DNA of 7,968 bases from Sodalis-like endosymbiont of Proechinophthirus fluctus (GTDB taxonomy: Bacteria > Pseudomonadota > Gammaproteobacteria > Enterobacterales > Enterobacteriaceae): NCBI RefSeq assembly GCF_001602625.1, contig NZ_LECR01000040.1, forward strand, positions 45,413-53,380. The letters are read 5' to 3'. A model generated the notes under the pieces. The model was given only the letters and a program-made list of their open reading frames with translations. It had not been told where the DNA came from and ran no database searches. How positions within the stretch are numbered: position 1 is the stretch's first letter; every line of letters starts with the position of its first letter. Positions 1 to 7,968 of the stretch are shown here, one piece after another. A program made the translations under genes and the position numbers.

Positions 1-357
1 AAAGTAGATGGCGGTAAACGCCTCGGTCGCAGTGGCGCAACCTGGTAAACCTGAAGCCCATAGCCTAACGCGCGTCGAATCCACCTCGGCTTGATATTTG
101 GTGTCACTATTAACGTCGCGCCTGTGGCCTGCAGTGCCACACTTGGGAAACATTCAGCACCGTCCCGATGTCAATCAAGGCCATATCGCCAAAAGCTAAG
201 ATAGATTTAGCAATGCTTTGTTCCCAATTTGGCGAATTTGTGGAAATGTCCACCGCCTCAAAGCCGTCGTCAAGCAGCACTTGCACATGGACCAAGACCT
301 CATTGGGAGTGACGCTGCGCAGGATAGCGTAAGCGGTAATTTCTTATTACAAATGAT
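1..357 (-). pseudogene. dgoA: DgoA, 2-dehydro-3-deoxy-6-phosphogalactonate aldolase, pseudogene (runs off the left edge)
   Basis: DgoA is a class I aldolase of the KDPG/KDPGal family that splits KDPGal into pyruvate and glyceraldehyde 3-phosphate. The beginning is recognisable: KLPL, a one-base deletion at about 330, then AILRSVTPNEVLVHVQVLL, FEAVDISTNSPNWEQSIA and FGDMALIDIGTVL. A second one-base loss at about 138-142 leads to ALQATGATLIVTPNI, which contains the segment around the glutamine/threonine part of the barrel, then RRALGYGLQV. A third at about 46-49 leads to GCATATEAFTA at the edge. The start codon seems lost: the codon aligned to the E. coli ATG is ATC (357-355). The segment holding the Schiff-base lysine (KIFP motif) lies beyond the window. 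The gene is dead whatever the missing part holds. Confidence 0.92.
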
Positions 358-1194
358 TAAGTATACACCTTATACGGGCCTAGAAACAGTCATCGCCGTC
401 CAGCAAGTGGTGGTCTGACTCTTCATGATCCGAGTCTGTTGATAATGAGCGACCAGTGAAGGATTACCGATGACAGCCACAGTTTCACCTGCCTGTAGGC
501 GTCAATTGCGCTGCACCTGCGCTACTTCATTACCTATGAGGAGATTGGATAACCATCGCTTACGGCACTGCGGTCAAGTTTGCCCAGCATGTGGAAGGTA
601 CGGGTTTCAAACAAACAGCACAATGTGTTGCTTTTGGCAAATCCTTGCCCCATGCCCTGTCAGAACACCGCCCGCCGGGCCGCTGCTCGATCAGGCAGGC
701 CCACTCCTACCAGAGACTGCGTCATCAGCAAATGGTGTGCAGCTCGCTGATCTGACGGTACGAAGATCGTCAACCATGCCATCGCGATTGCGTACCCATT
801 TACAGGGGTACCAGGTCTGTGATACAGGCTAACAGGCTGGGTACGATAGGTGCCCAGCAATCGAGTTTCCTCGCCACGCGTCACGTTGCATTTATTATCG
901 CCCAGGACACTGACTACCGGGAATAATACGGATGTCCCAGGACGCAGTATCGTTAACACGCACCAGTTTACCGGCAATATCAGTCAGGCTGATGAGGTAA
1001 GACAGATAAAGCACCGGCACCCAGCGTTGCTACCTACCATACAAGCCATGATCACTAGTATGTTATGCTGTGCCCACCAAACATCGTATTACATCTGCCT
1101 CTGAACCCGTACTTGAAGCCATTCGCCGTGCAAATAAAGTCATACGCGTAGGTTAGTTCGACCCCGAATCTATGGCGATATAGCTATTGCTCAT
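347..1194 (-). pseudogene. dgoK: DgoK, 2-dehydro-3-deoxygalactonokinase, pseudogene
   Basis: DgoK phosphorylates KDGal to KDPGal in D-galactonate breakdown; the E. coli enzyme has 292 residues. This relic spans almost that length (848 bp), but its pieces lie in all three frames. It opens MSNSYIAIDSGS, and a one-base insertion near 1157 shifts the next part, TNLRV*LYLHGEW, where a TGA (1142-1140) stands for the usual tryptophan. Further pieces in order are VIMACMVGSNAG, YLSYLISLTDIAG with DIRIIPGS, the well-kept NVTRGEETRLLG at about 852-884, CKWVRNRDGMVDDLRTV, HHLLMTQSLVGVGLP, FETRTFHMLGKL, LLIGNEVA and SLVAHYQQ. The end (a TAG for Gln, then TAA at 347) overlaps the dgoA start region. At least six frame changes exclude function. 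Remnant order matches the E. coli gene throughout, so decay was by point changes and small indels. Confidence 0.92.
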
Positions 1195-1534
1195 GTTATA
1201 TCTTTCAATCGTTATATTGAGCTGGCGATCATTGTCAACGCGGCCTGCCCCACCGCCTCGCTATCCTGATGGCAGATAGTATCATACAAATTCTGATGTT
1301 CCTGCAGCGTGCGGTGACGAACGGGCCGCGATAACGAATGATCTCGATGAGTCGCTTAGCCGTCAGCAAACGCAACACCTCGCGAATGATATTGAGCGAC
1401 GCACTAAATTCCTCGTATAATTCCACTTCAGGGGGTAACCAACCCCCGCTGCCCGGAATATACTTGCCGCTGATGATTTGCTAGCCCATTCCATGGATAA
1501 TACTCTCGGTTTTGCTAAGAGAGTGCTTAATCAT
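1191..1534 (-). pseudogene. dgoR: DgoR, GntR/FadR-family repressor of D-galactonate use, pseudogene with internal deletion
   Basis: E. coli DgoR has 229 residues: an N-terminal winged helix-turn-helix and a C-terminal FadR-type ligand domain. Here the ATG at 1534 is followed after 17 codons by an in-frame TAG (1483-1481). The same frame continues through QIISGKYIPG and ELYEEFSASLNIIREVLR to KRLIEIIRYRGPFVTA, clearly the DNA-binding domain. At about 1310-1320 the match jumps to a different frame and to the far end of the protein: RTLQEHQNLYDTICHQD, then QAALTMIASS. One more stop (TAA at 1214-1212) interrupts this before the final RLKDIT and the natural TGA at 1191. About 120 codons, most of the effector domain, are gone. 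The last codons overlap the dgoK start as ATGA. No functional repressor is possible. Confidence 0.92.
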
Positions 1535-1647
1535 CCTTGCTCTAAAGTCCTGAGGAAATAAGTATGATTCTGTCAGTTCCTGAGTGTCTACACAAGAATG
1601 GGTGTTGATAGCGCAAACTGACCAAATATTTACCAAAATTATTATTT

Positions 1648-1676
1648 ATTATAATACAATGTGTATAACACTTTAA
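1648..1676 (-). promoter_or_regulatory. Candidate dgo operon promoter with overlapping DgoR operator remnant
   Basis: On the minus strand there is a perfect -10 hexamer TATAAT (1653-1648). A weak -35 (TTAAAG, 1676-1671) lies 17 bp upstream. Overlapping the -10, TTGTATTATAA (1659-1649) matches 9 of 11 positions of the inverted repeat I recall for the E. coli DgoR operator (TTGTA, G or C, TACAA), with a central and one arm difference. A second small dyad, GTGT-ATA-ACAC, lies at 1661-1671. The dgoR remnant starts 114 nt further downstream. The surroundings are AT-rich, so chance matches to -10 boxes are expected; the coincidence of operator-like dyad, -10 and position in front of dgoR is what supports the call. 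Confidence 0.4.
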
Positions 1677-1688
1677 TAAATTCACCCG

Positions 1689-1720
1689 CGAAATGGCAGC
1701 CTTGGTTCAGGCCCATTTCG
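1689..1720. repeat. Strong imperfect inverted repeat (hairpin) between yidA and dgoR remnants
   Basis: CGAAATGG (1689-1696) is the exact reverse complement of CCATTTCG (1713-1720). Inside these 8-bp arms, a further 4-bp pairing (GCCT with AGGC on the minus strand) closes a 6-nt loop, with a 2-nt bulge between the two stems. No T-run follows on either strand, so it is not a standard rho-independent terminator. It may be an old transcription barrier after yidA, a small palindromic repeat unit, or chance. Confidence 0.6.
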
Positions 1721-1722
1721 AA

Positions 1723-2349
1723 TTAAGGTCCGATTGACGTGTCCAGAATAAATTTACGGAATGGCCGCCAGTACCACCTTATCTTCCAGATTAGTCTGAG
1801 TGACGAATTGACTGGGCAGCTTTGATTTCATCTATAGCATTACCCACAGAATATATTGGGGTCGTCTATCATCATGATTTTCTGGAAGCGTAGTGAGGCG
1901 TCTATTTTCGCAACAGTGCGAAACTTGAAAGGCATGCCGATTAATAAGGCCTCGCTTCATAAACCGTATAGCGGCTAATATCGCAATTTGCGGTGTAAAG
2001 CGTATCGAAATCCAGCGCGTGGAAATTGACCTCAAGCTGCTGGAATAAATCCTCTAGGTAGCGATAATCGTTAGTATCAAACACCGTTTGTAAAATACAT
2101 GACCCGTCGACCGTCCGCTGTACCAGCATGTCGTTATTGGTAATACAGAAATTTCCCTCTGCTTGTAAATCCAGCTCCGTGAAATACCGTTCTATACCGA
2201 TATAGGGCCTGCCGGTCGCCAGTGCAACGTAAACGCCCTTGCCGCGCACCGCGTTGCACGTCGATAGCGTCCTTTACCACCGGGGTAATATCGTGTTTAT
2301 GATTTAATAGCGTCCCGTCCATATCAATTGCAATCAATTTTATTGCCAT
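1723..2349 (-). pseudogene. yidA: YidA-type HAD sugar phosphatase, pseudogene
   Basis: Intact YidA is a cytoplasmic Cof-type HAD hydrolase of about 270 residues that dephosphorylates sugar phosphates. The start here is still good: ATG at 2349 with AAGAGGA 4 nt upstream, and MAIKLIAIDMDGTLL carries both motif I aspartates (D9, D11). At about 2250 the frame shifts, and the match resumes as GVYVALATGRPYIGIERYF and on through FHALDFDTLYTANCDISRYTV. A second shift near 1945-1965 leads to FQKIMMIDDP. Then about 85 codons are missing: the next recognisable piece, near 1845, is GNAIDEIKAAQ, matching the C-terminal NAIPSVKEVAN region. A further shift leads to FVTQTNLED and the end of the protein. The lost part holds the motif III lysine and the motif IV GDxxND metal site, so no active enzyme can be made. 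The left boundary (1723) is approximate. Confidence 0.9.
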
Positions 2350-2424
2350 CGAATCCTCTTCGATTGCGCCACAAGTATAAATCTGATGCCTGCCGCTTTG
2401 TTTCTAACTGCCTTAGGGCAGCAA

Positions 2425-2634
2425 TCACTTTAACCTATATAACCGGACAACGCTATCAACCGTTGTCGTGCCGGCGCTGTTTGAGACCCGATACCGCCAT
2501 AGCATCCGCCAGGGAGATATTCTAGACAATGATAAAAGGGAGGCAGTTTTATTAAGAGATGCGCCGGCAAGCTCGGTAAAACAGGGTGCCATTCTGGCCA
2601 AAACCGACAAAATAACCTGCCCGCCGTAGTGGCC
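2425..2634 (-). pseudogene. Possible remnant of a polar amino-acid ABC transporter permease (C-terminal piece)
   Basis: One open minus-strand frame of about 70 codons ends at a stop at 2425, with no convincing start or ribosome binding site. Two parts of it resemble HisM/GltJ-type inner-membrane permeases. VILSVLARMAPCFTEL looks like the family's VILPQALRRMLPP(L/F)TNE segment after the EAA loop, with one residue gap. LNKTASLLSLSRISPWRML looks like the following LK(D/N)TSLLSVISLPEML. The tail (VVRLYRL) may be a decayed last membrane helix. These comparisons are from memory of the family, not a search. No substrate-binding protein, ATPase or rest of the permease is nearby, so if the match is real this is a non-functional scrap. 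E. coli has yidB here instead, and I see no YidB similarity. The rest of the gyrB-yidA interval (2350-2424) shows nothing I recognise apart from the yidA ribosome binding site. Confidence 0.35.
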
Positions 2635-2664
2635 AAAAACGCCCTTCGTCAGTAAATGCAGGGC
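2635..2664 (-). terminator. Possible second (back-up) terminator after gyrB
   Basis: Immediately after the T-run of the first terminator, minus-strand GCCCT (2664-2660) can pair with AGGGC (2645-2641), followed by G and five T. The loop is long (14 nt), so this is weaker than the first structure. It may be only a chance inverted repeat. Confidence 0.35.
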
Positions 2665-2690
2665 AAAAAATCCGGGAAGTGAGCCCCCGG
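2664..2690 (-). terminator. Rho-independent terminator after gyrB
   Basis: On the minus strand, starting 27 nt past the gyrB stop, CCGGG pairs with CCCGG. Two further G-U pairs give a 7-bp stem with loop CTCAC. The stem is followed by one A and then six T. The position directly after the last gene of the operon fits transcription ending here. The call rests on sequence shape only. Confidence 0.8.
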
Positions 2691-2716
2691 GATGTTGGAT
2701 AGGTCTGTATCAGCTA

Positions 2717-5149
<2,433 letters not shown>

Positions 5150-5155
5150 TTAAAC

Positions 5156-6244
5156 TTAGTATTGGAGATCAATTTTACCCTGTTCCACCTTGAACATCTT
5201 GCCATTTTCATTAGTAATATCACGGAGTTGATCCGTGCTGACCGCACTGACGAAAACCTGGGCTTGAGTAGCTTTTAGACGCTCAGCCAATAAGCGGCGG
5301 CATCCGGTGTCAAGTTCGGACGCGAAGTCATCAATAAGATACAGACAACGCCGGCCGTTTCGGTGGGTAAGGAATTCGCCCTGCGCTAAACGCAGAGCGC
5401 ACATTAATAATTTCAGCTGACCACGCGACAGAATATCCTCCACCGGTACGCCTTCGGCGCGGATACGGAAATCTGCTTTATGCGGACCCGATGCGGTGTA
5501 GGTCAGCGAGCGATCGCGCTCGAACTGGCGTTCAAGCAGCTCGCCAAAATCGCTCTCTTTGTCCCAGCCGCACTGGAAGCTGAAGTCGAGGCGAAACTCC
5601 GGCAAAAATTGCGCACAGGTGGCGGTAATATCCTTCGCGATAGCCTCGCTGTAGTCGGTGCGCCATTCACTAATACGATTCGCCAGCGGTATTAGCTCCT
5701 GATCCCATGCGCGCAGCTGCTGATAACGACTGACCTGACGCAGGGCGGCATTGCGCTGTTTCATCAACCGGCGTAGGTTGCTCCAGGCGGTAAAAAAACC
5801 TGGTTCATTATGGAAGCAGCCCCAGTCCATAAATGCACGCCGGTATTTGGGGCCGCCGTTGAGCAGCGTAAATCCCTCTGGCGTAATTAGCTGCATCGGT
5901 AAGAGTTGGGCCAGTTCCGCCACTTTATGGCCGTCGCTGCCATCAATACGCACCGTGCTGTCACCCAATCGATTGCGCGACAACCCCACCGAAGTCGTGC
6001 GCGCGTCCAGATGTCCGGTATCAATACGCCCATGTAGCAAGAATTCCGGCTGTTCATGGCGAATAACCCGCCCGGATTGCAGACTACGAAACGCGCGGCC
6101 GTGGCCAAGCGTGTAAATCGCCTCCAAAACGCTGGTTTTACCACTGCCGTTGGCACCCACTAGGAAGTTGAAATCAGCAGCTAAGGACAAATCGGCAGAG
6201 GCGATGTTACGAAAATCACGAATCAACAGACGCGACAGAACCAT
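5156..6244 (-). CDS. recF: RecF, recombination mediator and gap-repair ATPase
   Basis: RecF is an SMC/ABC-like ATPase that acts with RecO and RecR to load RecA onto single-strand gaps at stalled forks. The protein is 362 residues (E. coli 357). Walker A is GANGSGKTS with the lysine at residue 36, the ABC signature is LSRGQLKLL at about 270-280, and Walker B is [13 protein letters not shown] with the acidic pair at 305-306. All are intact. The five extra residues come from a 3-residue insertion before the GDSTVRIDG segment and a slightly longer tail (KIDLQY). I chose the ATG at 6244 because it puts the Walker A lysine at position 36, as in E. coli. An upstream GTG at 6265 would add seven residues with no similarity to the family. 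The best Shine-Dalgarno match, TAAGG, is 12 nt upstream, which is rather far. The stop is 24 nt before gyrB. Confidence 0.97.
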   Translation of the reverse strand: MVLSRLLIRDFRNIASADLSLAADFNFLVGANGSGKTSVLEAIYTLGHGRAFRSLQSGRVIRHEQPEFLLHGRIDTGHLDARTTSVGLSRNRLGDSTVRIDGSDGHKVAELAQLLPMQLITPEGFTLLNGGPKYRRAFMDWGCFHNEPGFFTAWSNLRRLMKQRNAALRQVSRYQQLRAWDQELIPLANRISEWRTDYSEAIAKDITATCAQFLPEFRLDFSFQCGWDKESDFGELLERQFERDRSLTYTASGPHKADFRIRAEGVPVEDILSRGQLKLLMCALRLAQGEFLTHRNGRRCLYLIDDFASELDTGCRRLLAERLKATQAQVFVSAVSTDQLRDITNENGKMFKVEQGKIDLQY

Positions 6245-6270
6245 CAACTCACATAACCTTACCACATTTA

Positions 6271-7371
6271 CTACAAACGCATCGGCATAACGACATAGGC
6301 GACCTCCTGGCTGGCACTGTCTTCAATTTGCACGCTGGATACCCCATCGGTCAGAAGCAGCTGTACTTCCTCGCATTTCAGGGCGTTCAGCACGTCAAGC
6401 AAATAGCTGACGTTGAAACCGATTTCCATCTCGCTGCCCTGATAGACGACGTCGATTATCTCTTCTGCTTCTTCCTGTTCAGGATTATTGGCGGTAATTT
6501 TTAGCTGGTTGGCGCTGAGATAGAGCCGCACACCGCGAAACTTTTCATTGGAGAGGATCGCCGCCCGGGAGAAGGCTTGTTTAAGCACATCACAGCCAGC
6601 CTTCAGGGTTTTATCGGGATTCTTCGGCAACACGCGGCGATAATCAGGGAAACGGCCGCTGACCAGCTTGGACGTAAAGATGTAATCACCGACGCTGGCG
6701 CGAATATTGTTGCTGCCAATTTGCAGATTGACGGGGTTTTCGCCGCCGTCTAGCATGCGTACCAACCCCATCACGCCTTTGCGCGGCACAATAACGGAGT
6801 AGGATGGTAGAGCCACGCCGACAGACATGGCGCAGACAGCCAGACGGTGCCCGTCTGTAGCCACGGTACGCAGCTCCTCGCCTTCGGTTTCAAATAGCAT
6901 ACCGTTGAGGTAGTAACGCACATCCTGATGGGCTATCGAGAACTGTGTCGATTCGATTAATCGTTTCAAAATTGACTGCGATAGGGTGAATCCCACCTCG
7001 CTTTGCCAATCATCCAGATTAGGAAAATCAGAGGCGGGTATTATGGAAAGCGAATAACGGCTACGCCCAGAGCGAATCAGCATCCGTTCACTTTCTAACG
7101 TCACGGCGATTTCCGCCCCTTCTGGCAATCCGCGGCAAATGTCAAAAAACTTGCGCGCCGGCACCGTGGTGGAGCCAGGCTCATAAGAGGCGCTTAGCGC
7201 AACCCGCGCGACCATTTCCATTTCCAAATCGGTACCGGTCAGAAGCAATCGATCTTCCGTCACCTGCAATAGCAGGTTACCCAGAATCGGTAATGTCTGT
7301 CGTCCCCCCAACGGGCTGCTAACCTGCTGCAGGGGCTTAAGCAGATGCTCACGTTCAACGGTAAATTTCAT
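6271..7371 (-). CDS. dnaN: DnaN, DNA polymerase III beta subunit (sliding clamp)
   Basis: The protein is 366 residues, the same length as E. coli DnaN, and aligns with it end to end. Two copies form a ring around DNA that tethers polymerase III and recruits MutS, ligase, Pol IV and Hda. The start [18 protein letters not shown] and the C-terminus YVVMPMRL are family-typical. The C-terminal MPMRL together with the [10 protein letters not shown] segment (about residues 171-180) forms the hydrophobic cleft that binds clamp-binding peptides, and both are intact. The repeated head-to-tail clamp fold is supported by full-length similarity, including [20 protein letters not shown] and RRVLPKNPD. The start is the ATG at 7371, 4 nt after the dnaA stop. 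No strong Shine-Dalgarno sequence is close to it, so coupling to dnaA is likely. recF follows after 26 nt. Expression is probably from dnaA promoters plus promoters inside dnaA, as in E. coli. Confidence 0.98.
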   Translation of the reverse strand: MKFTVEREHLLKPLQQVSSPLGGRQTLPILGNLLLQVTEDRLLLTGTDLEMEMVARVALSASYEPGSTTVPARKFFDICRGLPEGAEIAVTLESERMLIRSGRSRYSLSIIPASDFPNLDDWQSEVGFTLSQSILKRLIESTQFSIAHQDVRYYLNGMLFETEGEELRTVATDGHRLAVCAMSVGVALPSYSVIVPRKGVMGLVRMLDGGENPVNLQIGSNNIRASVGDYIFTSKLVSGRFPDYRRVLPKNPDKTLKAGCDVLKQAFSRAAILSNEKFRGVRLYLSANQLKITANNPEQEEAEEIIDVVYQGSEMEIGFNVSYLLDVLNALKCEEVQLLLTDGVSSVQIEDSASQEVAYVVMPMRL

Positions 7372-7375
7372 ATAG

Positions 7376-7968
7376 TTATGAGGACAATGTCCTGATTAAG
7401 TTAGAGAAATCTTCTTTAATATCGTGGCTCTCTTCACGCAATTGCTCGATCTTCCGACAGGCATGCAGCACCGTAGTATGATCGCGCCCACTGAATGCGT
7501 CACCGATTTCTGGCAGGCTATGATTGGTTAATTCTTTCGATAACGCCATCGCCATCTGCCGAGGGCGGGCTACCGAGCGCGAACGCCGCTTGGAGAGCAA
7601 ATCGGCCACCTTGATTTTATAGTATTCCGCGACGGTTTTCTGGATATTATCAATGGTGACCAGCTTTTCCTGCAGCGCCAGCAGATCCCGTAGCGCTTCG
7701 CGTACAAAATCAATAGTAATCGCTCGGCCGGTGAAGTTGGCGTTAGCAATGACGCGATTCAACGCCCCTTCAAGCTCGCGTACGTTGGAACGTAAACGCT
7801 TGGCGATAAAAAAAGCTACCTCCCCCGGTAAACAGATCGCGTTCTCATCGGCTTTCTTCATTAATATCGCTACGCGAGTCTCAAGCTCCGGCGGCTCAAT
7901 CGCCACCGTCAGCCCCCAGCCAAAGCGCGACTTTAACCGGTCTTCGACACCGTTTATCTCTTTGGGAT
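7376..7968 (-). CDS. dnaA: DnaA, chromosomal replication initiator (3' part, runs off the right edge)
   Basis: The 196 codons seen correspond to about residues 272-467 of the 467-residue E. coli protein; the reading frame is open to the window edge, so the N-terminus, Walker A and Walker B lie outside. DnaA binds DnaA boxes at oriC, forms an ATP-dependent filament and melts the origin. Visible landmarks, using E. coli numbering, are the box VII arginine-finger segment [13 protein letters not shown] (R281, R285), the sensor II segment [13 protein letters not shown] (R334) and domain IV with [12 protein letters not shown] (R399) and the signature [13 protein letters not shown] (D433, H434, T435). 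The C-terminus NLIRTLSS is the enteric one. A few changes from E. coli (Ala for Asp314, Cys for Arg316, Ser for Gly430) miss these key residues. The stop lies 4 nt before the dnaN start, so translation is probably coupled. I see nothing suggesting loss of function in this part. Confidence 0.97.
   Translation of the reverse strand, partial: PKEINGVEDRLKSRFGWGLTVAIEPPELETRVAILMKKADENAICLPGEVAFFIAKRLRSNVRELEGALNRVIANANFTGRAITIDFVREALRDLLALQEKLVTIDNIQKTVAEYYKIKVADLLSKRRSRSVARPRQMAMALSKELTNHSLPEIGDAFSGRDHTTVLHACRKIEQLREESHDIKEDFSNLIRTLSS

Noticed and set aside
470..832. Plus-strand open frame of 120 codons.
   Set aside because: It lies antisense to the dgoK relic, has no ribosome binding site or family resemblance, and is rich in Cys, Arg and Pro as expected of a shadow frame.
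1..2716. A new defence, toxin-antitoxin or other undescribed system in the gene-poor left part.
   Set aside because: Nearly all of it is explained as remnants of yidA, dgoR, dgoK and dgoA; no repeats, transposase remnants or new intact genes remain.
6245..6265. GTG at 6265 as the recF start.
   Set aside because: It adds seven residues unlike the family, and the ATG at 6244 places the Walker A lysine at the usual residue 36.

Overview
This window looks like a gammaproteobacterial chromosome close to Enterobacterales. The best guess is an insect symbiont of the Sodalis type, but that is an inference. DnaA, DnaN, RecF and GyrB read as near copies of the Escherichia coli proteins, and they occur in the enteric order dnaA-dnaN-recF-gyrB. 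The genes that follow gyrB in E. coli (yidA and the dgo D-galactonate genes) are also present in order, but every one is broken by frameshifts, stops or internal deletions. An intact core operon beside a freshly decayed catabolic cluster, at moderate GC, is what a recently host-restricted enteric symbiont shows. All recognisable genes lie on the minus strand, so biological order runs from the right end of the window to the left.

Right part (7968 to 2717): the 3' end of dnaA (initiator; AAA+ end and DNA-binding domain IV), complete dnaN (sliding clamp), complete recF (gap-repair loader) and complete gyrB (gyrase ATPase subunit). Junctions are 4, 26 and 24 nt, so this is one tightly packed replication and repair operon. 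It ends at a GC hairpin plus T-run just after gyrB, with a possible second terminator behind it.

Middle part (2716 to 1535): a short stretch that looks like the C-terminal remnant of an amino-acid ABC transporter permease (tentative); a yidA HAD-phosphatase pseudogene with an intact start and ribosome binding site, several frameshifts and an internal deletion that removes the second half of the active site; a strong hairpin; and an AT-rich promoter-like segment carrying a near match to the DgoR operator.

Left part (1534 to 1): a fossil dgo operon. dgoR has an in-frame stop and has lost about 120 codons from its middle. dgoK is almost full length but frameshifted many times. dgoA has at least three single-base frameshifts and runs off the window. 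The ATGA overlap between dgoR and dgoK and the short dgoK/dgoA overlap can still be seen. Together these genes would have sensed D-galactonate, phosphorylated KDGal and cleaved KDPGal; none can do so now.

I found no rRNA, tRNA, CRISPR array, insertion sequence or new multi-gene system. The interest lies in the preserved decay record and in a few small non-coding structures.
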